Source: Myrmaecium sp. VS I D KN 1
Lineage: Eukaryota > Ascomycota > Dothideomycetes > Valsariales > Valsariaceae
Direction: 5' to 3'
Assembly: GCA_019775845.1 (NCBI GenBank)
Contig: JADQAV010000032.1
Coordinates: 248,001-312,000, forward strand
Length of the DNA: 64,000 nt
The translations under genes were made by a program, and so were the position numbers. Below are positions 1-11,321 of this stretch, in pieces. The notes below the pieces were generated by a model. The model saw nothing but the letters and a program-made list of their open reading frames with translations. It was not told where the DNA came from and did no database searches. Position 1 is the first letter of the stretch, and every line of letters begins with the position of its first letter.

Positions 1-496
1 GGAAAAATACAACCTTCGTTCTTCATTTCTGTGAACGCTAGCTTCTTGATTATGTTGGTATCCGACTGCTGCTCCGGCTTATAGCCTTCATCATCCCTTC
101 GGTCCTGAGAGGGCCGCCAATTGACCGTCGTCATCTAATTGGGGAAAGACAGTACTTCAGAAGAGTCCCAGCCTCTCCCGATATTCCTTTCTCATCCTCG
201 CAGAATACGGCATTTCTAACAACATGACAGAACCGAGATGAAAGTGAGCCGGCAGCACACAATAAAGGGTAAAAACTAGGTGAACGTCCAGCGCATCGAT
301 GACCAATTGCTCCGAAGCTGATGAGCAGCTAGTGCGGAACAACAGCCTTGAGGCGCTCTGCGCTGAACCTTGCCGATCCTTGCGCTGATCCGGGAATACC
401 CACGTTCTCATGTTGGAGCTTCGACTTCTTCGCCAAAGACGTTGACGGATGCCATCGGAATACTCGAACGCTCAATGTCGGTTAGCCTTCTCCGGG

Positions 497-1137
497 CTAA
501 AGCTCCCTGATGGGGTCCCAGTAGCCGCTGGCATTGTCTCCGGCTGAACTCGCTGTTAGTTGAGCTATCAGACGACGAGCTTGACCGCGTCCGCAACGGA
601 TATTGGCGGTAGGATGCATACCTTCAGCAGCAGCAAAGCGCCTATGGTCATGGTGAGCGTTACGTTGCGGACTCCCGAATGGATTCCCTCCGCCCGAGGA
701 TCGATTGCGGCCGTCCCGGTATCGAAAGACATGCCAAAGGCACCAACGAGCGACCCAGTTCTCCTCGTTCTGTCCGTCACGATAACGACCCTTCTCATAG
801 TAAGGCCTGGTGATATCGCTGGCTGTTTCCACGATGCGCAGGATCTCTCGGTGCCTGGCTGTCTCCGTAACCTGATCCCACGAGCTTGGCTCCGCCACGT
901 TCTCCCTGCGGCTCTGCTCGGTCAGATTGCCCTTGTCTGCTTTCAGCCTTTCATAACCGGCGACGGCTTCTCTCTAATAAGGAATCCGTGTCAATCTCCT
1001 GCCTTTGGAGGTGGAATTCTATATACCTTCAGTAACTCATAGATGGCCGTGCCGCGCCGATCATCCTCTTCCAGGCCAAGTCTTTGGAAGAACTCCGCTT
1101 TGGAAGCACTCATGCGGATTGGTGTAGACGGAGACAT
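497..1137 (-). CDS. Uncharacterised fungal protein, two or three exons
   Basis: I do not recognise the family. An ATG at 1137 opens 37 codons. A 53-bp intron (974-1026, GTATAT..TTAG, with GATTGAC near its 3' end) then joins in frame to a long second exon that stays open to a stop at 497. The product, about 196 residues unspliced at the second site, is hydrophilic and charged. It has a tryptophan-rich core (ENWVARWCLWHVFRYRDGRN) followed by an Arg/Ser-rich tail. A 57-bp GTATGC..ATAG segment in the tail could be a second intron; it is also in frame, so the stop is the same either way. No signal peptide or membrane segment is visible. Codon pattern and splice sites look like a real gene, but function is unknown. 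The antisense frame at 1043-1570 on the plus strand overlaps it and is less convincing. Confidence 0.55.
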
Positions 1138-3457
1138 GATTCACAAGGCCCAGCGAGTGGACTATCCTAAAGAGACCTCAAAGCCCTGGATGCGACGGAT
1201 CGATGTTCGAGTTGGTCCTTGGCCGTCGCAGTCACCCCTCCGTGCCGTTCTTATACTCGGCGATGGCATCCTTCCTCATGTGATGCTGTACGGACGGACT
1301 TCAGGCCCGTTGTTGATCTGGGAGGCTTCGCCGCAACCTCACAGAAACATCCAGGATCAGCAAAGGCGGTTACTGTGCTTATTGGGTCGCATGGGGCTTC
1401 ATGTTAATGGCGAGACAGTGCTGATGATCAGCCTTGCAAGCTGGGAAATCGGGACACAAGACACACCATTGGTGCCGAGCATACAGCCGCCAGTCAAGCA
1501 ACGTGCCAGATCCGATACAGCCACCGAAAGCGCCTTGTTTGGCCGCCGACAAGATACCTCCCTCGACTAGAAGACGGGTGACTGGAATGGTCCAACTGCG
1601 GGATAGTTCATCTATTGCAAGGAATCGATCGGCAGCTGGTCAGCCGGCGCTGCATTCGATCTCCGGAGAGTCAGATCCCCGGGCTGCTCTGGCGAAATTT
1701 CTAATTGCCCATCGCAGGCCTGTCCCGCTGCGTGTGCTACACCTGGCATCCATACCGGGCAGGGCCACGCGGTTTGCCTGCGAATGCGTTCAGGTCTCTC
1801 CGCGACCGACTCGTTTCCCCTTTTTGACCAAAGTGTGAACGGATACAGACGACGGCCTGGTAGCCTAATTCCTCCAACGGTTCGCTTCGAGTATGCTACA
1901 CAAACACATGGCAACACCTTTGTTCCAACCCGGTTACACACAGGAGGATCATGCAGACCACCACCGCATTGCAATGCTGTCAGAACGGTGCACTGACAGG
2001 TTTGCAACCCCAACCATGACCAGGGGTGACCGTGACCTCCGAGTATCAAGCAGTGGCCACCACTGTCGATGTCGATTCACAGCTATGACAATAACTGAGC
2101 AGGCTTTTCCAGCAGCAGCGTTTGGCATGCAGGCTCATTCCCCGCTTGCGTGACGGATCTATCCTCCCTCCCGAAGCGCACAGGCGGCATAGGTGGTAGA
2201 GCAAACGGTAGGGCGCGGATCTGGCAGGCTCCGTAGCCGTGGACGAGCCTCAGAACCATGCGCCCCATCGACCCGAATGTAGGGCTTTGGGCCGTGACTT
2301 GCTGAAGCCTGCCCCCACGGTTCTGACGAGCTCTGGGTAACGCCATGCCTTCTTTGGATTTATTTACACCTCCTTGCAGGAGTAACCCGATGCTTCAGTC
2401 TATCGGATCATCCCTATTCAGAACTGGTGCTGGTGACAGACAGCCGTACGACGCCTTCAGTTGTCCTATCCGCCACCAGAGCATGCGATTGGAAGAAGGC
2501 GGGTACACAAACGATCGAGGCCGGGCTGCACGCCACCAGGTACACGTCTCAACGAGCATGTCACAAGCCACTAAGGGGAATTTGACGGGAAAGCATCGAA
2601 AAATTGCGAAATTCCCCGCTCAGAGATACCGCTCTCAGGCGTTCACACCAGACTCGGTGATATTGTAGGGGCGTACGCTTGGCATCTGAGTTACATTCAC
2701 TACCATGCTGAGACATCTAACACATGTCATCTGCATGGCGACGGCGCCCTTCCACGTGGGCTCGTAACGGGACCTAGAATCGGTTACTGAATCTTCCCAT
2801 TGAGCCCTTCCAGAAGGTGGGCTCATTACACGGGCTCTCGCCAGTTGGCTTCGTCTCATACCATAGTTTGTGCACAGCGTGGAGGCCTTGAAGCCACTTG
2901 CGACCACCTTTCTATGCCTTCTGGAAAACACTTCGCAGCCACGCTCGCGGGTGAGCTCTTCGTGGCAGCTTCTGACTGCAAGCCGCCCTACTGCTGGTAA
3001 GGTCAAGCGAGGGATTCAATTTTCATGAATCGTCTGTGGCACAGATTGTTGGGCTAAAGCGCGTCGCTACGTCAGGTTTTCCTGTCCCTTGCTTTGGACC
3101 TTGGGGTAAATACACTCACGCCGCAATCAGGATGGCCACTATCGTATCATGCTCAGTCCACAGGACTCATCCTGCCCATGAATGGTCTGATATTTGAACA
3201 GCCATCAATCTGAAGCAGTGAACGTCTTCTCTAGACTGGCATCGACTTGGAAGTCGGTCTTTGTTCCTTTCGTTGGTGCTGTCAAGTTCAAGTTAGGGAC
3301 TTGATGACCCATGCTTTCCGCCGCTTTATCGAAAACGCCTATCTAGGAATCCTGGACGTCTGTCACATTGCGCCTTCCTCTCGCGCACGGCTTGTTCGGA
3401 CGACATAACCAGAACAGCGTCCACGGTGCCGGGAAGACATCTCGACTCTGATCAGCC
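1138..3457. other. No convincing gene
   Basis: Several short open frames exist on both strands (for example plus 1043-1570, minus 1612-2049, plus 2345-2668, minus 2635-3006). None shows a recognisable motif, a consistent codon bias or supporting splice sites. Base composition is ordinary, so this is not RIP-mutated sequence. Confidence 0.4.
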
Positions 3458-4687
3458 ATGGCCTCCGAGGCAGTATTGTCAAGTGCGCTGACTGGAGCAG
3501 TATCTGGTTCGAAGCATGTTACACAACATTTCACAATGGCAGCATCCGAGATTAAACCAGAACCTTCACGCCTTCATTCCCGTCTCCAGGCTCCTGCGTC
3601 GGGTCCTCCTCTTCCGAGTCCTACGAAGGCTGTGAAACGAAGGATACCAACCGAAGGATCAGAGTGTTTGTCTGTTTCGTCGCCCGCAGAGCCGGAGGTA
3701 TCCGTATACTCTACAGCAATGGTACCTCAACGGCTTAGTTCAATGCAAACTCAGTATCCGCAACATGAGAAAGACGGGAATACCGGGACGTCGGATAGGG
3801 CTTCTCACCATGGACAAAACTCATCTCCTGGCTCACAAAAATTGGTGGCTGTCTCCTTCGTCAATCGGCCAGAAGGTACTCCTCTCACCACCATCGTCGA
3901 GCAGCGATCCTATTCGACGATGCGGTCCGATTTGTCACGTTCACATCATCTACCTGAGAACGTGCCTTCTACTGCAGGGGCAACGGTGCCGAGGCCGCTT
4001 TATACGTACATTCCTCGACAGACTGGGGCAGCTCCGGCCTCGAGAAGCATAGGAACGGCCCTGAAGGTCGAGGATTCCAGCTTCGGTGGTGACGCTGTGC
4101 AAGCAATCGACATACCGCATAAGCCGGGACCATATAGCTCCGAGCCCTCAGATCCCCCACGTTTCAAGAGGCGACGCTCTTCCAGGCCATCCGTGGCATC
4201 GAGCTGGGCCTGTTACGTCAGACCGCGAGCACTGAGGAGACCTGCACGCGACAGGCCCCGACCTCATGGGCGGAACGCTTCATCTGGGGTAATATGCATG
4301 CGGGTCCGGGGTTGGCTGCACCGAGGTGATCATTCGCGCATGCCTTCTGCACCTTCATCCGCCCGCTTTCGACGACCGCCGAGCGAGTATCCGACCCGCA
4401 GATTTGAGGATTCGGAGTTTCCCCCTGGCACGAAACAGGATTGCAGAGTCACTTGTCAGCCTGATAACGTCTCGAGGAGTTGCCTTGTTTCTCTATCCGA
4501 CCCAAGACCCGGAACGCCACAAGCGCAGCGGTATAGCTCCTCTCATCAACCGCTGCACCTCCGTGGACAGCAATGCAGGACTCGGCGCATAGAGCAGCCC
4601 GCTGCATATGAGAGGAACCAAAATATGGAAGCAGGAGCTGCGATTGGCTTCTTTTTTCGGGCATGTTTCTGTCAGCCAAGTGCATAG
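3458..4687 (+). CDS. Hypothetical Ser/Pro-rich protein, uncertain model
   Basis: An open frame of 409 codons starts at the ATG at 3458. The first 240 or so residues look like a disordered regulatory protein: rich in Ser, Pro, Thr and His, with a basic cluster (FKRRRSSRPS) that could be a nuclear localisation signal. Beyond about 4170 the sequence becomes Arg/Cys-rich and less protein-like, so the true exon probably ends earlier by splicing (possible donors near 4289, 4325 and 4530). An exon-like piece at 4832-4982 is in the same frame and could belong to it. I see no catalytic domain and do not recognise the family. It could also be a relic. Confidence 0.35.
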   Translation: MASEAVLSSALTGAVSGSKHVTQHFTMAASEIKPEPSRLHSRLQAPASGPPLPSPTKAVKRRIPTEGSECLSVSSPAEPEVSVYSTAMVPQRLSSMQTQYPQHEKDGNTGTSDRASHHGQNSSPGSQKLVAVSFVNRPEGTPLTTIVEQRSYSTMRSDLSRSHHLPENVPSTAGATVPRPLYTYIPRQTGAAPASRSIGTALKVEDSSFGGDAVQAIDIPHKPGPYSSEPSDPPRFKRRRSSRPSVASSWACYVRPRALRRPARDRPRPHGRNASSGVICMRVRGWLHRGDHSRMPSAPSSARFRRPPSEYPTRRFEDSEFPPGTKQDCRVTCQPDNVSRSCLVSLSDPRPGTPQAQRYSSSHQPLHLRGQQCRTRRIEQPAAYERNQNMEAGAAIGFFFRACFCQPSA

Positions 4688-4831
4688 CCGATGGCTGCGG
4701 GATGTGCTTCAGCACGAGTGAGGCAAGCAGACGCTGTGCTTCTGCTGCTGACAACAAGCAATTTCACTGGCCCCTCAGTGCCAAAGTGAACTGTTGCACG
4801 TACTGTATCCCAAACAGGATTCTTACGTCAG

Positions 4832-4982
4832 GGTTCCCGGGGTAAGGAGCTTGGACAAGCCAAAAGGGACGGGCAAGGCACCGGACAGGAGATAAAGAAG
4901 GCAAGGACGAAGCGAGGGCGGAAGAAAAGTTGGAATATCACTACGAGTGCCGAAGCCATATCAGCCAAGAGGAGACTTCCAG
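4832..4982 (+). other. Exon-like segment, Lys/Arg-rich
   Basis: A frame without stops is bounded by a good acceptor (TTACGTCAG just before 4832) and a donor (CCAG/GTACTA at 4982). It encodes a basic peptide containing an AT-hook-like core (KRGRKKS). It is in the same frame as the open frame that starts at 3458 but is separated from it by stops, as expected of an internal exon. I could not find the next exon with confidence. Confidence 0.3.
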
Positions 4983-5329
4983 GTACTAGGCCATATCATG
5001 GTTTGTGCGTGTATCTTCCATTCATCGAAAGCCTGCCCTCACCGTCTCTTCTCCCCTGCCGTTTCTTCTGATCATCGCCCCCTGTAATTGCTTTTTCCAA
5101 GCCATGGTGTGACGGATAACAGCAATGGCTCAAGCCCGTCAGGTTCGTCCTTCCTTAACTTCCGATGACCTTCTGATCCTGCCTCTTTCCGCTTCTCTCA
5201 TACCCGTCAAATTTGCAATGTTCATCTTATTTCCGATGCGGTCGAAGGTGCGAGGTTCATTGGCACACTCCCCCCTGAAAACCGAGGATCTGGCACGCAA
5301 ACATGGCGAAGCGTGGACTTGCGTGGGTA

Positions 5330-5763
5330 GCCGCCGGACGAGGCCTGCTCAACCCGCCCCGGGGGGGCGATCGAGATCAACCTCCCGGCCGGGTTGATCC
5401 CAGCCGGAAGCTTTCTCTCCGTGCCATTGGAAGAACCAGAGCTCTGAGCTCGCGTTCGATCACCTCAATGAAGGCCTTTCAGCTCATGCAGAGCCTCGGC
5501 ACCTCTTCCCTCGGGCTTTCCAGCCCGCTCTCGAGGGCCCAAGTCCAACATCCCTTCCGCTTCCTTCCCCACAGAGAAACGCTGGCAACGAGCAAGGCGG
5601 CGCCTGGTATCCCTGTATGCCGAGGCCGCCCACCGTCTTGGGCGGTTGCCTTGTGGAAACTGTGATATCCCCTGGCCATCAGATCTGTGCGCTCAAGGCA
5701 AGTTCACCCGATCCGGTGGCCTCACCGCGGGAGCAGGTGCTTGGTCCCGGTCGAATTCTGTGA
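5330..5763 (+). other. Coding-like tract with an apparent one-base frame change
   Basis: From about 5330 to 5444 one frame reads like protein (hydrophobic and acidic, ending EEPEL), then hits TGA at 5445-5447. The +1 frame immediately continues with an equally protein-like stretch (ELAFDHLNEGL and onwards) that stays open to 5763. No intron of plausible size joins the two. This may be a decayed gene, an assembly or sequencing indel, or chance. Neighbouring frames 5303-5665 and 5687-5992 on the same strand are alternatives. Confidence 0.22.
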
Positions 5764-6190
5764 GAATTTGTCAAAGCCTCCGTCGATTCTCAATCCCATC
5801 CTGGTGACTTCCATTGTTGGTCTCCTCCCAAGAGACCGGGAAAGAAAACACGGTGCAGCCTCCCGAGGACGGTCGATCACCATCCCGGACTTCAAGAGAA
5901 AGCGGTCAGTACCCGATGAAGTAGCCTCGTGCCCAGCTAGGGCCGCGTCACTACCGTCGAGAAGACGGCACGAGCTAACAACGCCTCCTTAGCAAGTCGG
6001 CAGGTCCTGAATCGCAAGAACCGCAGCCCTCGACCCGCATCGGAGTCAATACACCGGAACTCGGCATGCTTCCCGTTCAGATCCTCGATCATCGTCTTCA
6101 TGAGGTATGACCGTGCCAGTTTGGCTTGCTTCACTCATGACCTTCGTCCTCAGGAAATGACGGCAAGCGGCATGCCGCACTGGCAAGGAG

Positions 6191-6643
6191 ATGGAAACAG
6201 CTCGCGATGCGAACTACACACATAACGTACACATCACAACAAGCAATGATACGGCGTCGATGGACCCAGCGGGTCGACCCGACTCACGCACCAAGAGCGA
6301 ACGTCCTGCGACCCCCTCTCCTCCGATGATCCCATGGCTCGCGACGATGGAAGGGGAACAATGGCACTACAACGGACGATCAAAGCTGCGGTACGTATCT
6401 CGAGACCCGCACCTCTCAACCAAGCTCACAAAGGTCTATATTGCAATGTCTTCCCGGCGACAGCAGTTGCCCTACCATCCACCTCCCGCTGTGCAATTGC
6501 TCGCACCATACTTCCCCACCCACGAGTTCCATCCAGCGCCCGGCTTTTCCCCCTCTCAGCCATCAAGTTCGTTCCCATACACTCTAGCATATCGCCGAGC
6601 GAAGAGCCGTTTACGGCTAGTTCCTCTCCCAATTCGACCCTGA
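6191..6643 (+). CDS. Hypothetical protein, weakly supported
   Basis: The open frame has 150 codons; the part from 6260 to 6395 has plausible codon use and a peptide rich in Pro, Ser and Thr. A consensus donor (CTGCG/GTACGT near 6392) followed by AG near 6433 would shift the rest into the overlapping frame 6334-6714, so the gene may be spliced. No domain is recognisable. It could be the 3' end of the same unresolved locus that begins near 3458. Confidence 0.22.
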   Translation: METARDANYTHNVHITTSNDTASMDPAGRPDSRTKSERPATPSPPMIPWLATMEGEQWHYNGRSKLRYVSRDPHLSTKLTKVYIAMSSRRQQLPYHPPPAVQLLAPYFPTHEFHPAPGFSPSQPSSSFPYTLAYRRAKSRLRLVPLPIRP

Positions 6644-6714
6644 AAGGAGAGGAAAGAAATCCACGAGAGAGAGAGAGAGACACGTTCCGTTACGCCAAGC
6701 CAGCGCACGTATAG

Positions 6715-7842
6715 CTAAAGCGGTAAAAGACTGGAGGAAAGAAGGAGATGGGACGGCACACCGCCGAAGGACGGAGTAGACGACAAGATCCAGGGATGGT
6801 TCGATGATCTGATGCTGCAGGAAGGGAAGAGGATACGGAGTGAAGTGGAGTGGTGCTCGTCCATCTGTCCAACTCCATCGGTGCAAGGTATGGTCTCCCT
6901 TCTCCCTTCTCCCTCCTCCCTCGTCCCCTTCCTCCTCCCTACTATTCCCGGGCCTTAGCTTCATCCAAGTAAAAGAGATCACACTCCGTCCACATCCATC
7001 CAGCCACCCGCAGAATCTGGAGCGGGTCGATCACGATCACGATCACCGAGCTGCTGCTTCTGCGAAACACATCGTCTCTGCTGAAACACAAGAGAAGAGA
7101 AGCACGGTCACGTGTCCCTGCTCACCCATCGCGCACGGTGCGAGCAAGCAATAAGACGTTAGGTCGAGCGGTGAGTTGATTCGTCGGGTCACCCAGCACG
7201 TCGGTGGTCCTCCACGCCACCAGAGACAGGATGATGCAGATAAACCACTTCTCCTGTTATGAACGATAGGACATGTAGGAGAGGACGGGGCTAGAGACAT
7301 GCAGCTCGTGAAGAGATAGATCAAGAGGCTGGAGATGAGCGGTCGTCCTTTCTTTTCTTCGCTAGTCAATGACCATTCTTCGTCCCGTCTGAGGAGGTAT
7401 GTTGGGGGAGAGGTTCGAGGTGAGAGGTAAGCTAGCAAGCCAAGTCAAGCCAAGTCAAGCCAAGACCTGTGAGGAAGGGAAGAAAAGAGGAAGGGACGCG
7501 AGGAGAAAGGAAAGGGGAAAAAGAAAAAGATCTCGCCTCTTGCCAGACGCGGTGCGTGCTTTCTAGACCAAATCTCCAACTGTGAGTGAGGGTAAGAGAA
7601 TGGGATGAAGAAGAAGCCCATCAATCCAAGTAAGAAGAGGATTCAACATAAACAACCCTGACTGCCCATGCAACGGAGAGAAAAAGGGGGGAAAAGAGTT
7701 GAAGATGTAATGAAAGATAAATATATATTTTTGTCCCTCCGTTCCTGCGACGTGATATCTATTGCTTTATAGCGGAAAACGAGGAAGAAGAAGAAGACAA
7801 GCACATGATCACTGGAGAGAGGTGGATGGCTACTACCACGTC
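6715..7842. other. Intergenic, 3' flank of adenylosuccinate synthetase
   Basis: Purine-rich, with short low-complexity patches, including a three-copy 10-bp direct repeat (CAAGTCAAGC units, about 7436-7465). No gene is supported. The AT-rich run just before 7843 fits a 3' untranslated region of the minus-strand gene. Confidence 0.5.
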
Positions 7843-9665
7843 TTACGCCCGGATGATCATGTCGTCGCGCGACGGACCAACGCCGATGTACTTGATCTTC
7901 ACGCCGAGGAAGTTCTCGACGAACTCGATGTACTTGCGCGCGTTGACCGGGAGCTCGTACCAGCCCTTGGCGCCGGTGGTGGGCGTCTTCCAGCCGGGCA
8001 GGGTCTCGTACACGACCTCGACCTGGGCGAGGATGTCGAGGTTGGCCGGGAAGGACTCGAGGACCTCGCCGTTGAGCTTGTACGCGACCGCCACCTGCAG
8101 CTCCTCGAAGTCGTCCAGGACGTCCAGCTTGGTCAGGTTGAGGGCGGTGTAGTCGTTGATGTCGTGCGAGTAGCGCATGACGACCAGGTCGAGCCAGCCG
8201 CAGCGCCGCTTCCGGCCCGTCGTCACGCCGAACTCCCGGCCGACCTGCTGGAGCTTCTCGCCGACCTCGTTGAGCTGCTCGGTGGGGAAGGGTCCGCTGC
8301 CGACGCGGGTCGTGTATGCTTTCACCACGCCGATGACCTCGCCGATGGATTTCCAGCCGACGTTAAGGCCGGTGATGACGCCGCCGATGCCGGTGGCGGA
8401 GGAGGTGACGAAGGGGTAGGTGCCGTAGTCGATGTCCAGCATTACCGCGTTGGCGCCCTCGATGAGGATGTTGGACTTGTTGGCCTTCGAGCTCTTGATG
8501 AGCGGGATCTGATCGACGACGTAGGGAGCCAGTTTGTCGCGGAGCTGGTTGAACTGGGCGATCTCTTGGGCGACGTCGTAATCCAGAAGGTCGCCGAAGC
8601 GCTTCTTGTACCCGTCGGCAAGGCGGCGCAGCTTCACCTCGAAGCTCACGGGGTCGAAGATGTCGGCCATGCGGACACCGTTCCTGGTCATCTTGGAGCT
8701 GTAGGTTGGGCCAATGCCCTTCCTGGTGGTGCCGATCATGCCTTGACCAAGCTCGACCTCCTCGAGGCCATCAACCTTCTGGTGGAGATCGAAGACGACG
8801 TGAGCCCGGTCGCTGATGAAGATGCGGTCCTTGGTATCAAGACCCTTCTTCTCGAGAGCCTCGAGCTCGGCGAAGAAGGAGGGGACGTGGACAACCTGTA
8901 GAGGTCAGATACAAAATCTGCGCGCCGCTCCATTGTCAAACTTACGCAGCCACTTCCGATGAGGTTGATGCACCCAGGGGTGATCAGACCACTGCCGCGC
9001 GCGTTAGGAGAGCGTCCATGACTGGCATCACGAAAGCGAAATACTAACGCGAACCAGTCGTCGTAGGTGCTTAGACCTTACCTCGGGAGGATGTGGAAGT
9101 CATATGTAACTCCATTCACTGCCGACGGAAGTCAGTACGTGGGGCTGCAGCGGAGGGTGACGGCATCACAAACGTACCAACGATGGTGTCTTGCCAGCGC
9201 GAGCAATCCCATTAGTATCACGTCTCCAACACCAGCATCTCAGGGCGGTATGTGCTTACGGCCAGCATTGTTGCCTCCAGCACATCTGTAAACATCGTCA
9301 GTCGATGTATATCCTCACGCCAATGCGCATGGCGTGGCATGACTAACCTGCAGCACAGCTGTGCCTTTTCCGCGAGAATGTCCACGAGCTTTCCCTTGCC
9401 TGATATCCAATGTCAGCCCGGTCATTGCGAGGGAGAAGGGACATCGAGCGCGATGGCTAGCCGGTCCGCGCGTGGTGGATTCGGCGCATTGTCGTGTGCG
9501 CGGTGACGGCGAGGGTGAACGGGGAGAACTAGGATACGGTACCTTCGTCGCCCCACTGAGAGGAAGAGTCAGTCAATCGGTCGCATGCGGGACGGTGCAG
9601 GGGAGGAGAAGAGGAAGAGGAAAAGGAAGAGGACATACCTGGGCGCCCAAGACGACGGTGGCCAT
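7843..9665 (-). CDS. Adenylosuccinate synthetase
   Basis: Joins IMP and aspartate using GTP to make adenylosuccinate, the first committed step of AMP synthesis; cytosolic, family PurA/ADE12. Eight exons (9639-9665, 9543-9555, 9348-9399, 9260-9285, 9178-9189, 9082-9118, 8946-8991, 7843-8895) add up to exactly 422 codons, giving 421 residues, normal for fungal enzymes. The N-terminus carries the nucleotide-binding signature QWGDEGKGK and the NNAGHTIV motif with the catalytic His. Later come GIGPTYSSK, the IMP-binding [16 protein letters not shown] stretch and the GRKRRCGW motif. Start: ATG at 9665, giving MATVVLGAQ directly before the signature. All seven introns lie in the first 200 coding bases, and two exons are only 13 and 12 nt. 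Very secure as to function. Confidence 0.97.
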
Positions 9666-11321
9666 GATGTGGTTGTTGCGAAGCGAAGCAAAGAACGGGG
9701 GATCGTTCTTTGGATGCTTAAAATCCAAACCGAGAGAAAACCAGGGCGGCGTGGGGTGAAAGCCGCATATTATTTGAAAAGAGAGGGAGGGTGCCCGGCT
9801 TGCCCCGCGCCGGCCGCCCCCTCTCCCCTGGGAAAAAAGCCGGCCGGTCCACTCCCGAGGCCGATGACGATGTCGCAGGGCGCGGCACCGCCCGACCCTC
9901 TTTTTTTCTGCCGGTATGTGGGATGGGAAGAGTGAGTGTGAGTGATTATTTCGCGCATCACCACATAATCCATTCGCACCGAAAGCTATTGACTCGTTCT
10001 CTGCGCGGGTGAGCGCGAGGGCCTTGTATATATTTGCATCTACACACTGATCAGATCGATTCGTGAATGCCAGTCCGCCCCTACAACACCCACAGTACGC
10101 GCCAACCAGCAAATGCTGATATGCATGAGTCATCCACCATCCACCGACGTTGCCTTGACGAGTCACCTCTCCTGACCGGGTGCGGTCGTCAAGGTCATCC
10201 TTCCATGAGGAATGCCGCATCTGCAGCCTCAAGCCCCGGCCGTACATATCCATGACCATCCATCTCTATAACCATCAATGCCATGGCTTGCCTTTTTCCG
10301 CCTCTCTATGCCTCCTTCTCTTTAGACTTTTTTGATAGATATGCAAATGCTTTTTCCCAATTCAATGCGACTCCCAGATGCACCGGCATCAACAGATGGA
10401 TGCATGCCAACGGTGAGATCGAGATGCTTTCGAAAGATGGAAAACAATAATGAAAGCCCCTCCCTCATTGCTGAGAGAAGGGGGAAGGAAGGGGCTTACA
10501 GGCTCTAAGGGGTATCAAAATGCAACAAAAGAGAAGGGGGAAAAAAGAAAAATGGAGAACGGAGAGAGAGAGAGAGTAAGAAAAGAAAGAGGGAAAGCTC
10601 GTCCAACGAATATATACCACATCTTCTATGCGGTCTTCCCTTCCCACATGGTGGTTCCCCGAAGGGAGAGGACGTGGATGTCTATGCAAAATGTGTCGTA
10701 GTGATCGAAGCCCGGGTTTTCGACGCCCTCACATCGCAGGGCGCACGGTGGCGAGTAACAAAAGCAAGGAAGGTTCTTCCTTGCTCCATGCAAGAGAGGC
10801 TGCGAGTTACGTCGTCGCTTGCAGGCCAGTCGTGGCAACGTTATGTGGATGCAAGCAGCGGCGGCGTTTTGCCCTCGACTAAGCCAAACGTCTGTAAGGC
10901 GTGCGGACCGTGGTAGGGATGAGTGAATGAGGTTGCGGGTGGAGGAAGGGGGTCAGGACGAGAACGATGCCGACGTATATCATCCGGCACGCGTAGTCCA
11001 CATCCGCGCGGGTGCTTTGCTGGGACTGGACCACCCGGATTCCAGGACTCGTACACCATCGTCCGAGAGGCTCAAAAGAGGCGGGGAAGACAGCCGTCGG
11101 GGTTTCCTTCATGCTAGGACCATGCCCCTCCGGAGTGGAAGGTGATGGGTGTCTGATCTTCCACCCGTCCCCTCTCTCCTGTTCTCAGTGTATTGGATTG
11201 TAGGTTCGGGCAGGGTGATGCCATTAGAACCAGCTGATCCGAAGCAGCGTTATGTATAGCTTCAGCCGGGGGGCGAAGGCAATGTCGGAATGTAAAGAAG
11301 CCGCTCGGGAGTGCTCTCAAC
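9666..11321. other. Intergenic: upstream region of adenylosuccinate synthetase
   Basis: Lies between the adenylosuccinate synthetase start and the stop of the C2H2 gene, both on the minus strand. A minus-strand frame at 9573-10259 merely runs through exon 1 of the synthetase and its leader. A GA-rich tract sits at 10563-10600. I see no gene. Confidence 0.5.

Noticed and set aside
7762-8901. 379-codon plus-strand frame opposite adenylosuccinate synthetase
   Set aside because: Antisense shadow: strong G/C bias in third positions of the real gene removes stops from the opposite strand. The peptide is repetitive Val/Asp/Leu/Glu without a fold.
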